From Fidelibacterota bacterium (GTDB taxonomy: Bacteria > Fidelibacterota > Marinisomatia > Marinisomatales > TCS55): 6,678 nucleotides of DNA. The notes under the pieces are model-generated. The model made no database searches and was not told where the DNA came from. It saw nothing but the letters and a program-made list of their open reading frames with translations. Shown here piece by piece: positions 1 through 5,947 of this stretch (its first letter is position 1; the number at the start of each line of letters is the position of its first letter). Where the stretch lies: assembly GCA_002712245.1 (NCBI GenBank), contig PASZ01000026.1, positions 21,766 through 28,443 on the forward strand, in the 5' to 3' direction. The position numbers and the translations under genes were made by a program.

Positions 1-704
1 CCTTTATTGCCTCGATCAAAATATCCATTGGAATAAATAGCTGTATTGATTCCAATTAAATCACCCGATGAGTTCAATAGGGCTCCTCCACTGTTACCAG
101 GATTTATTGCAGCATCAGTTTGAATAAAATCCTCATAAATATCACCCTGGATGATGTTCCCACGACCTTTTGCTGAAACAATTCCAGCTGTAACGGTATG
201 GCTTAAATTTGCAGAAAAAGGACTCCCTACTGCAATCACCCATTCCCCAACTCTTAAATTATCTGAATCACCGAGTTGTAAATCGGCTAGACCTTTTGCT
301 TTGATTTTGATTACGGCAAGATCTGACTTTGGATCTTTTCCAATGATCGAAGCTTTATATTCAGACTTATCTAAAAGACGTACGGTTATTTCATCAACAT
401 CTTCAACAACATGATTATTAGTAATTATATATCCATTTTTTGCATCAATAATTACACCTGAACCTAACGCAGAGGATTTATACTCTCTTTGCCTAGGTTG
501 GTTGAAGTAAAATCGAAAAAGATCTTCTTGGGGTGTGCTACGGTTTGATTGACTGATTTCAATTTTCTTTTCTGTTAAAATTGTTACAACCGCAGGATTG
601 GCTTTCTCCGCAATATCAGCAAATTGATCGCTAAATTGCTTTAAAAAAACATTTTGTGTAAAAACAATATTTAAATAAAATATAGTAGTAAATAATTTTT
701 TCAT
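1..704 (-). CDS. htrA: HtrA/Deg-family periplasmic serine protease, N-terminal part (cut by left edge)
   Basis: This is the first 234 codons of an HtrA/Deg-type trypsin-fold protease, which degrades or holds misfolded proteins in the periplasm. The start is ATG at 704-702 and the frame stays open to the edge, so the rest of the protease domain and the expected PDZ domain(s) are missing from the window only, not necessarily from the gene. A short hydrophobic signal-like segment (residues 3-16) is followed by the usual pre-protease stretch. The catalytic triad is intact: His98 in TNNHVV, Asp128 in SDLAVIKI and Ser205 in GNSGGAL. The LGSGVII strand at 80-86 and the GINTAIYS segment at 218-225 are also typical. 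The glutamine/arginine-containing segment around residues 68-75 corresponds to the loop before the first barrel strand. It lies 58 nt downstream of the TlpA-like gene, and a GAGA-containing purine run precedes the ATG. Catalytic assignment is firm; which Deg paralogue it is cannot be told without the PDZ region. Confidence 0.94.
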   Translation of the reverse strand, partial: MKKLFTTIFYLNIVFTQNVFLKQFSDQFADIAEKANPAVVTILTEKKIEISQSNRSTPQEDLFRFYFNQPRQREYKSSALGSGVIIDAKNGYIITNNHVVEDVDEITVRLLDKSEYKASIIGKDPKSDLAVIKIKAKGLADLQLGDSDNLRVGEWVIAVGSPFSANLSHTVTAGIVSAKGRGNIIQGDIYEDFIQTDAAINPGNSGGALLNSSGDLIGINTAIYSNGYFDRGNK

Positions 705-740
705 GGTTCTCTTTTCAAAAATATAAAGGTTCAATGCTGA

Positions 741-746
741 ATTATA
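741..746 (-). promoter_or_regulatory. possible -10 element (TATAAT) upstream of htrA
   Basis: In the 58-nt gap between the TlpA-like gene and htrA, the minus strand carries an exact TATAAT that would start transcription roughly 30 nt before the htrA ATG. No convincing -35 box lies 16-18 nt upstream (CCTATA at 17 nt), and exact TATAAT is easy to get by chance in DNA this AT-rich. It would let htrA be transcribed on its own as well as by read-through. Confidence 0.25.
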
Positions 747-762
747 TCTAATGTTCCAAATT

Positions 763-1359
763 TTATAGGTAGGGCTTCAAATCTTTATAAAATGCAGCTT
801 CAGAGCGTGGCCCTATATATCCTTTAACAATATAACCATCTCTATCGATAATTAACGTTGTTGGAACTCCGGTAAGTGGCCTTCCAATGCTTCTTCCATA
901 TTCAATCATCACCATTTGTGCTTCAAATCCATTTATATCTTTTAAGATTGTGTAGTCCATGTCCCATTTATTCATAAACTTTTGAAGATATCTATCAGAA
1001 TCAGGAACCCCGGATCTTGGTATCGTTATCCCAACAATTTCGAGACCGTTTTTCTTATATTTTGAATACAAATTATTAAAATCAGGAATTTCTTGCAAGC
1101 AAGGCCCACACCACGTTCCCCAGAAATTTAATAAAACTACTTTCCCGCTATAATCGCTTAATTTAACTAATTTCCCTTGAGCTGTTCTTAGTTGAAAATC
1201 AGGAGCTTTAATAGCATACTCTGGTCGTTGGGGTTGTTTTTTATATTCTGTTCTTGAAACTATTTCTGAAGACTTGCTGATTTCCTTTAAAGATTGTTTT
1301 TTTTGACAACTATAAGACGACATTGCGCATAAGAGAATGATTATTTTTGTCAAATTCAT
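763..1359 (-). CDS. TlpA/ResA-like thioredoxin-fold lipoprotein
   Basis: A 198-residue membrane-anchored thiol-disulfide oxidoreductase of the TlpA/ResA (AhpC-TSA/Redoxin) family. Residues 1-17 form a lipoprotein signal peptide ending in SYSC, with Cys18 as the predicted lipidated residue. A lysine-rich linker (19-50) leads into the thioredoxin domain, which opens at APDFQL (52-57). The active site is WCGPC, with Cys84 and Cys87 in the context NFWGTWCGPC. The cis-proline is Pro166 in GVPTT, followed by the LIIDRDG strand-turn. Such proteins reduce apocytochrome c or other envelope thiols and take electrons from a DsbD/CcdA-type membrane protein. The dsbD gene ends only 6 nt upstream, which supports that partnership. 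The stretch between the central domain and the cis-Pro (146-163) is slightly longer than in compact TlpA proteins. The second position after Cys18 is Gln, not Asp, so by the E. coli rule it would go to the outer membrane; the true destination is not settled. Confidence 0.94.
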   Translation of the reverse strand: MNLTKIIILLCAMSSYSCQKKQSLKEISKSSEIVSRTEYKKQPQRPEYAIKAPDFQLRTAQGKLVKLSDYSGKVVLLNFWGTWCGPCLQEIPDFNNLYSKYKKNGLEIVGITIPRSGVPDSDRYLQKFMNKWDMDYTILKDINGFEAQMVMIEYGRSIGRPLTGVPTTLIIDRDGYIVKGYIGPRSEAAFYKDLKPYL

Positions 1360-1365
1360 TTTCTT

Positions 1366-3228
1366 CTAGCCTTCCAGTCCAGAATCTAAAAAATCAATGA
1401 AATCATCAAGTTTTCTAGTCATACCAGGAAAGGTACTAATTATTTCATCTTCAGGAGTCAATATTACATAAAAAGGCAACGCCGCAGTTCCAAAGCGATC
1501 TATTTCATATAGTTGATTTTCTTTATGTTTAGGACCAGCATCGGTGTATAGCTGCACTAAGGTCATTTTTTTAAATCTTTCTTTAACTTCGGGTTCTATA
1601 AAAACATTTACCTCCATCCATCTGCAATTTGTGCAGGTATAACCTGTAAAATCAACAAATAATGGTTGACCGGTAGTCTTAGACACTATAAAGGCCTCTT
1701 CAAGATCTTTGTACCATGTTAGACCTTCTTTATATGGGGAGCCGTAATCGCTATTAGAACTAAGCTGGGGAGGGAGGTAGGAGTAAATTAGGCCGTTGAG
1801 ACGATGGCCAAACAAGCCAGATCCCAAATAAAGGCCAAATGTTAAAAATAGCACACTAATCATGAGCCTGGGTGGTTTTAAAACCTTTAAAACTGAATCA
1901 TGTGGGAATCTGATTTTTCCAAGCAAATAGATTCCGCATAAGATCATTAGAATTGCCCAAATGGCCAATACTAAATTATGAGTGAAGAATCCCCAGCCCC
2001 AAACAAGATCTGTATTACTGATAAATTTAAATGCTGCTGCCATTTCTAAAAAGCCCATCACAACTTTGGTAGAATTTAACCAACCACCAGATTTAGGAAT
2101 ATTAGCTAAATATTGAGGAAAAAGTGCCAACAAAAAGAATGGGGATGCAAAAGCGGTACTGAAGACCACCATTCCTACCATTGGCCAGAACCATTGACCT
2201 TGCGAAGCAGCTACTAGAAGCAAACCTACAAACTGAACAGTGCATGTAAAGCTTGTAAGAGTGAAGGTTACTGCCATAAAAATTGTACCGATAACCCCTT
2301 CTCGACCCTCTTGGCGCAAAGAGAATTGCTTTATACTTTCTGGTAAATCTATTTCATACATACCAAAAAGCGAAAGGGCAAAATAAATGAACAGGCCAGC
2401 AATAAATAAATTCACCCAAGGATTTGCTGCAAGCTGGTTAGCTCCAGATGCCCCAAGGGTTAATGCTAAAATAAAACCAAGAATAGAAAAAGTTGCTATT
2501 ATACCAAAAGTGTAGGTCAATGCATTTGATAATGGTGTTCCATTTTTTGATTCACCTCGCTTAATAAAAAAAGCAACAGTTATAGGTATCATTGGAAAAA
2601 CACAAGGCGTTAATAAAGATAAAAAGCCCATCGATAGAGCTAAAAGAATAAAAGGGAAAAATCCCTCAAGTATAGCAGCATCAAGGCTAATATTACCCTC
2701 TTCATCAAAAACAGCATCTTTATAGGGAATTATTTTATTATAACCTTCCCTGGCCGATCCCTCAAGAATATTAACCGCTGCAACTAAGTTTTCTTCATTG
2801 GGTGGATAGCATAGTGTAGCATTACAAACTTGATATAAAACGGCTACTTTAACATCATGCTTACCAACTGGCATCTCATTTTTGATTAAAAACGGTGCTT
2901 CAAATGATGTTCCACCATGATGTGTTCGGGTTGTAGTTTCAAATGCGTCATCATATTTTACAACCGGCTCCTCCTCCAAAACCATCCCAATCTCATCGAC
3001 TACCTTTCCTGAAAGCGTAACTTTTGAGGCAACTGGTCCCTTGCCTTGATTCCTAAGTGCATAGATTCTCCATTCATCATCCATTTCAGCACTGACAATG
3101 ATAGTTGCAACCTCACCAGCTCTAACAGACTCTTTTTCTACCACTGAAAGGATAACGGGTGTTTCAAATTGAGCCCATGTAAAACTTAAGAACAAAAGGA
3201 ATGTGATATTTTTTATTGCTTGAATCAT
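1366..3228 (-). CDS. dsbD: thiol:disulfide interchange protein DsbD (three-domain)
   Basis: Full-length 620-residue DsbD, which carries reducing equivalents from cytoplasmic thioredoxin across the inner membrane to periplasmic disulfide isomerases and TlpA-like proteins. All three domains are present. A signal peptide (about 1-19, ending at TWA) is followed by the alpha domain with Cys135 and Cys140 in YQVCNATLCYPP. The membrane domain has about eight helices between residues 188 and 474, with its redox cysteines Cys209 in LTPCVFP and Cys329 in SFTCTVQF. The C-terminal thioredoxin domain carries CTNC (Cys532, Cys535) and a cis-proline at Pro585. Every cysteine needed for the relay is therefore present. 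The alpha-domain pair is spaced by four residues, one fewer than in E. coli DsbD. The ATG at 3228-3226 gives a proper signal peptide, but no Shine-Dalgarno precedes it. It sits 69 nt after the cyclophilin gene and 6 nt before the TlpA-like gene, probably in one transcript. Confidence 0.96.
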   Translation of the reverse strand: MIQAIKNITFLLFLSFTWAQFETPVILSVVEKESVRAGEVATIIVSAEMDDEWRIYALRNQGKGPVASKVTLSGKVVDEIGMVLEEEPVVKYDDAFETTTRTHHGGTSFEAPFLIKNEMPVGKHDVKVAVLYQVCNATLCYPPNEENLVAAVNILEGSAREGYNKIIPYKDAVFDEEGNISLDAAILEGFFPFILLALSMGFLSLLTPCVFPMIPITVAFFIKRGESKNGTPLSNALTYTFGIIATFSILGFILALTLGASGANQLAANPWVNLFIAGLFIYFALSLFGMYEIDLPESIKQFSLRQEGREGVIGTIFMAVTFTLTSFTCTVQFVGLLLVAASQGQWFWPMVGMVVFSTAFASPFFLLALFPQYLANIPKSGGWLNSTKVVMGFLEMAAAFKFISNTDLVWGWGFFTHNLVLAIWAILMILCGIYLLGKIRFPHDSVLKVLKPPRLMISVLFLTFGLYLGSGLFGHRLNGLIYSYLPPQLSSNSDYGSPYKEGLTWYKDLEEAFIVSKTTGQPLFVDFTGYTCTNCRWMEVNVFIEPEVKERFKKMTLVQLYTDAGPKHKENQLYEIDRFGTAALPFYVILTPEDEIISTFPGMTRKLDDFIDFLDSGLEG

Positions 3229-3255
3229 TTAAATAAGACTAAATAAATATATTCT

Positions 3256-3268
3256 ATTGAATTTCAAT
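3256..3268. repeat. 13-bp inverted repeat upstream of dsbD
   Basis: ATTGAA-T-TTCAAT is a perfect 6-bp inverted repeat with a one-base centre, lying in the 69-nt gap between the cyclophilin and dsbD genes, about 28 nt before the dsbD start. It is too short and AT-rich to act as an intrinsic terminator. It could be a small operator half-site pair or chance. Confidence 0.25.
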
Positions 3269-3297
3269 GAAATATTTAATAAGAAGTTCCTTTTTAG

Positions 3298-3924
3298 CTA
3301 TTTCAGCGCTTTACTTTTATTTACTAGTTTAATTTTCATTTCAACTTTTTCAAAAGGATAATCTGCATCAGGTCCACCATACCTAGGGTTTTGCTTTCGA
3401 GGTGTTTCATAATAAACAATTTGGTTGATGATTTCAAGCCCATGTATGACTTGACCAAATACAGTATATTTATTGTTTAGTTGTGGGGTTTCTGCATGGC
3501 AAATAAAGAATTGACTTCCAGCGCTATTAGCATCTTTTCCTCTAGCCATCGATAGAGTACCTTTAACATGTTTTTTATTATTGAATTCTGCAGGAATTTT
3601 CCAAGTTTTTTTATCTTTTTTATTACCAATTCCAAAAAATTTTCCAGCTCTCCCTCCAGAACCCCACCGCATTCTATCGTCACCTTTCGAATTGGGGTCT
3701 CCGCCCTGAATAACAAAGCCTGGGATTACGCGATGAAAAGCAGTATTGTCAAAATAACCTTCATTTACAAGAGTTTTGAAACTTTCAACATGCATAGGCG
3801 CAACTTCTTCGTAAAATTCTAAAACCATATCCCCATACTTGGTAGATATCACCGCAACTTTTTCTTCTTTTGAACAACTCATAAATACTGCTCCAAAAAT
3901 TAATGTTGATAAGATTTTTTTCAT
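3298..3924 (-). CDS. lipoprotein cyclophilin-type peptidyl-prolyl cis-trans isomerase
   Basis: A 208-residue cyclophilin that catalyses cis-trans isomerisation of peptidyl-prolyl bonds outside the cytoplasmic membrane. The signal peptide ends in FMSC, making Cys17 the predicted lipid-modified residue. The cyclophilin domain runs from about residue 23 to 203. The catalytic arginine is Arg65 in FHRVIPGF, Phe70 and Gln73 follow in the same motif (FVIQGGDP), and the SAGSQFFI strand (134-141) lines the pocket. The position of human Trp121, which binds cyclosporin, is Leu149, so drug sensitivity is not expected. A basic, glycine-rich insertion (about 79-110) separates the GGDP motif from the AEFNN strand and is longer than in compact bacterial cyclophilins. 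The start ATG overlaps the pyrE stop as TAATG and has a clear AGGAG 9 nt upstream. The residues after the lipidated cysteine (SKEEK) are unusual and are discussed as a finding. Confidence 0.95.
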   Translation of the reverse strand: MKKILSTLIFGAVFMSCSKEEKVAVISTKYGDMVLEFYEEVAPMHVESFKTLVNEGYFDNTAFHRVIPGFVIQGGDPNSKGDDRMRWGSGGRAGKFFGIGNKKDKKTWKIPAEFNNKKHVKGTLSMARGKDANSAGSQFFICHAETPQLNNKYTVFGQVIHGLEIINQIVYYETPRKQNPRYGGPDADYPFEKVEMKIKLVNKSKALK

Positions 3925-4499
3925 TAAACTATACTCCTGCTTCCTGGTTTTTCAATTGGTATTCTCGCTAATTCCGGTGGGATTTCATTTAAGTTGTAAC
4001 TTTTTACTTCTAGCGATGTTAGGGATAGTTGGTTTTGATGAAGAACAACCGATCCACTACTTCTATCTACAATAACACCTACTCCTTCAACAACTCCTCC
4101 ACTGTTTTCTATTAGCTGGATAACCTCTTTAACAGATCCCCCTGTCGTAATCACATCTTCAATAATTAATATTTTTTCTTTTTCTTTAACATTAAACCCT
4201 CTTCTAAATCGCATTTTTCCATCTTCTCTTTCGGTAAAAATTGTACGTTTTTTCATTATTCTACCAACTTCAGTTCCTATAACAATACCTCCTACAGCTG
4301 GAGAAACAACTAAATCAATTTCATAATCTTGAAAGTGACTTGCTATTTCATTTGAAAACATTTCTAGATATTTTGGATATTGGAGAACCTTGGCGCATTG
4401 AAAATAAGATGAGCTATGCCTGCCAGATGTTAATACAAAGTGTCCTTCGAGCAGAGCTCGAGACTCTTTAAATATTTTAATATAATCATCACTAGTCAT
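3924..4499 (-). CDS. pyrE: orotate phosphoribosyltransferase
   Basis: A 191-residue cytoplasmic enzyme that joins orotate to PRPP to give orotidine 5'-phosphate, the fifth step of UMP synthesis. The signature is the PRPP-binding loop ILIIEDVITTGGSV (residues 110-123). Also visible are the N-terminal substrate segment LTSGRHSSSYF (23-33), the SPAVGGIVIG segment (66-75) and the flexible loop region EREDGKMRFRRGF (90-102), which resembles the short bacterial PyrE forms of the Thermus type. I chose the ATG at 4499-4497; an in-frame TTG directly before it (4502-4500) would add only one residue. Either start lies inside the end of pyrF (8-nt overlap with ATG: GATGACTAG), and no good Shine-Dalgarno is present, so translation probably depends on ribosomes finishing pyrF. 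It ends at TAA, overlapping the next gene's ATG by one base. Confidence 0.96.
   Translation of the reverse strand: MTSDDYIKIFKESRALLEGHFVLTSGRHSSSYFQCAKVLQYPKYLEMFSNEIASHFQDYEIDLVVSPAVGGIVIGTEVGRIMKKRTIFTEREDGKMRFRRGFNVKEKEKILIIEDVITTGGSVKEVIQLIENSGGVVEGVGVIVDRSSGSVVLHQNQLSLTSLEVKSYNLNEIPPELARIPIEKPGSRSIV
3934..3938 (-). promoter_or_regulatory. Shine-Dalgarno (AGGAG) for the lipoprotein cyclophilin
   Basis: AGGAG on the minus strand, 9 nt before the cyclophilin ATG and inside the last codons of pyrE. It is the clearest ribosome-binding site in the window and fixes the cyclophilin start at 3924. It also suggests that this gene can start translation itself and does not depend only on the TAATG stop-start coupling. 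Confidence 0.7.
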
Positions 4500-5295
4500 C
4501 AAGTATTTCTCGCATCTTTAGTAGGTAGTTTTTGGCTTCATTTCTAATTGATTTTTCGCTTAAATCAGGGGGGAAAATAATACTTCTTGATATATTAATT
4601 ATGGAAATTCCATTATTATTGCCATAGATCATGCTTTTGTTTAAATCTCCTCCTTGTTTTCCAATACCAGGAATCAATAAAGGGAGGTCGGGAGCATGTT
4701 TTCTCACTTTTAGAATATCCTCTGCAGCTGTTGCTCCAACTACTAACCCAATATTTTCATTCTTATTCCATTCATGGCAAGTTCTAGCAACGGTTTCAAA
4801 TAATGTATCATTACTATCTGTATGAATATTTTGAAAATCAGAAGCAGAAGGATTTGATGTGCGACATAAAATGAATACTCCTTTTTTAGAATCTGATATA
4901 AATGGCATAATTGAATCAAAACCCATGTAGGGGCTTAGCGTTACTGCATCAAAGCCAAAATGACCAAAAAGACTTTTGGCATATTGATTTGCTGTATTTC
5001 CAATATCGCCTCTTTTAGCATCGCCGATCACTAAAGTATCTTTTTCAAAAAAATCCATTGTTTCTTCAAGCCACTTAAATCCATTTGAACCCCAGCGCTC
5101 AAAAAAACCTAGGTTTGGTTTAAATGCAACTGCAAGATCTTGTGTTGCTTCAATAACCTTACGAGAATGAAGTTTTAAATCTTTGATTGTGGCAGATTTA
5201 TCCCGCAAACCTTCAGAGCTAATGTCAAGGCCAATGCAAAGGTGGCTGTTTTTATTTTTAATTGAATTTTTTAATATAGAATTAAATGATTTCAT
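4492..5295 (-). CDS. pyrF: orotidine 5'-phosphate decarboxylase (type 2 subfamily)
   Basis: A 267-residue TIM-barrel enzyme that decarboxylates OMP to UMP, the last step of de novo pyrimidine synthesis. The catalytic charges are present: Asp24 in CIGLD, Lys59 in AFKPN, and the DAKRGDI motif giving Asp92, Lys94 and Asp97. The phosphate-binding end of the barrel is shown by IPGIGKQGGD (208-217) and by Arg237 in NISRSI. The length, the DAKRGDIGNTA form of the motif and the VVGATAAED strand (185-193) place it in the longer 'subfamily 2' group rather than the E. coli-like group of about 230-245 residues. The first ATG (5295-5293) leaves a natural N-terminus and no Shine-Dalgarno is evident before it. 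It appears to be the first gene of the minus-strand run and its stop overlaps the pyrE start, so the two enzymes acting in sequence should be made together. Confidence 0.96.
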   Translation of the reverse strand: MKSFNSILKNSIKNKNSHLCIGLDISSEGLRDKSATIKDLKLHSRKVIEATQDLAVAFKPNLGFFERWGSNGFKWLEETMDFFEKDTLVIGDAKRGDIGNTANQYAKSLFGHFGFDAVTLSPYMGFDSIMPFISDSKKGVFILCRTSNPSASDFQNIHTDSNDTLFETVARTCHEWNKNENIGLVVGATAAEDILKVRKHAPDLPLLIPGIGKQGGDLNKSMIYGNNNGISIINISRSIIFPPDLSEKSIRNEAKNYLLKMREILDD

Positions 5296-5395
5296 GGTGG
5301 AAATTTACTTCTATAAATGCAGAACCTCAAAAAGGGAATCTATAATTATTAATTAATAGAATTATTTTTATTTTTGATAAATTTGGAAACAACAA
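5296..5395. promoter_or_regulatory. divergent promoter region between pyrF and the GNAT-like gene
   Basis: This 100-nt AT-rich spacer is the only divergent intergenic region in the window and must contain, or be close to, the start sites for the pyrF-led genes (leftward) and the GNAT-like gene (rightward). On the plus strand there is an exact TATAAT at 5341-5346 with a poor -35 (TGCAGA at 5318-5323). A TAAATTTG at 5378-5385 fits the Bacteroidota -7 pattern TAnnTTTG but would give an almost leaderless mRNA. No clear leftward promoter could be picked. The region is inferred from gene orientation; individual boxes are weak. Confidence 0.5.
5347..5358. repeat. 12-bp perfect palindrome in the divergent spacer
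   Basis: TATTAATTAATA is identical to its reverse complement and sits in the middle of the pyrF/GNAT spacer. Larger flanking arms TCTAT (5339-5343) and ATAGA (5356-5360) partly nest with it. The symmetry and position would suit an operator for a dimeric regulator, but AT-only palindromes are common by chance in such DNA. Confidence 0.3.
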
Positions 5396-5947
5396 ATGAA
5401 TAATATGAGGCAATCTAATTCCAATATTGTAGCATCTAGCGGTGTTTTTCAAATTGAGTACCAAATAGAAACATTATGTCATGATTTTGAAGGCTTGATT
5501 GATGTTTCAAGGTCGCTTGAAAAAATTTATGGCTCTAAAGCACTTCTAACAGAAAATACGATAATGAAATACTTTAACCATCCACAATCATTGCCATTTA
5601 TTGCTCGATACAGGAAAGAAATTATTGGATATATAATTGGTATTCCGCTTGAAGGTTTAGCTCAAGAACCTTGGGTAAGGATAGAAAAAAATTATGGAAA
5701 AATGAATACACTTTACACCTATGCCTTCGTTATCAAAGAGGATTATAGAAAAAATGGTTATGCAAAAATGCTAAAAAAAGTCTTTTTGAGTAAAGCCGAT
5801 AAAATAGATAAGATTGAATACGTTACTGGTCACGTAGCTAAGGGGATTTCCTCAAATTTTAATGGAAATATCGAGATTGTTAACGAGGTTAAGAATTGGC
5901 AAGGAACGGGTATGCAATTCGAATACTACAGACGAAAATTAGATTAA
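5396..5947 (+). CDS. GNAT-like N-acyltransferase, substrate unknown
   Basis: A 183-residue cytoplasmic protein with the general plan of GNAT acetyltransferases, which move an acyl group from CoA to an amine. The clearest sign is residues 109-129: a beta strand (YAFVI) followed by YRKNGYAKMLKKVF, where Arg118-Lys119-Asn120-Gly121-Tyr122-Ala123 fits the acetyl-CoA pyrophosphate loop (Q/R-x-x-G-x-G/A). Before it, FIARYRKEIIGYIIGIPLE (68-86) looks like the antiparallel strand pair that precedes motif A. The C-terminal part ends in an FEYYRRKL strand, as GNATs often do. The N-terminal 60 residues and the EPWVRIEKNYGKMNTLY segment (91-107) do not match anything I can name. The start is ATG 5396, with weak GGAAA 6 nt upstream; ATG 5405 is an alternative. 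It is the only plus-strand gene, divergent from pyrF and overlapping the symporter's 3' end by 4 nt. The fold is likely; the substrate is not known. Confidence 0.68.
   Translation: MNNMRQSNSNIVASSGVFQIEYQIETLCHDFEGLIDVSRSLEKIYGSKALLTENTIMKYFNHPQSLPFIARYRKEIIGYIIGIPLEGLAQEPWVRIEKNYGKMNTLYTYAFVIKEDYRKNGYAKMLKKVFLSKADKIDKIEYVTGHVAKGISSNFNGNIEIVNEVKNWQGTGMQFEYYRRKLD

Noticed and set aside
151..414. Plus-strand open frame of 87 codons
   Set aside because: It lies wholly antisense to the htrA protease domain, whose catalytic motifs are intact; the product has no recognisable motif.
705..762. Possible sigma-E/ECF-type promoter (GGAAC) before htrA
   Set aside because: GGAAC is present on the minus strand, but the sequence 16-17 nt downstream does not resemble the matching -10 element.
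3477..3716. Minus-strand 79-codon frame inside the cyclophilin gene
   Set aside because: Alternate-frame shadow of a clear cyclophilin; no ribosome-binding site or domain.
3568..4075. Two plus-strand frames (3568-3822 and 3839-4075) antisense to cyclophilin and pyrE
   Set aside because: Their residues are reverse-complement echoes of the real genes, with low-complexity Phe/Ser-rich stretches and no motif.
4631..4825. Plus-strand 64-codon frame antisense to pyrF
   Set aside because: Falls entirely within the conserved PyrF coding region; no independent support.
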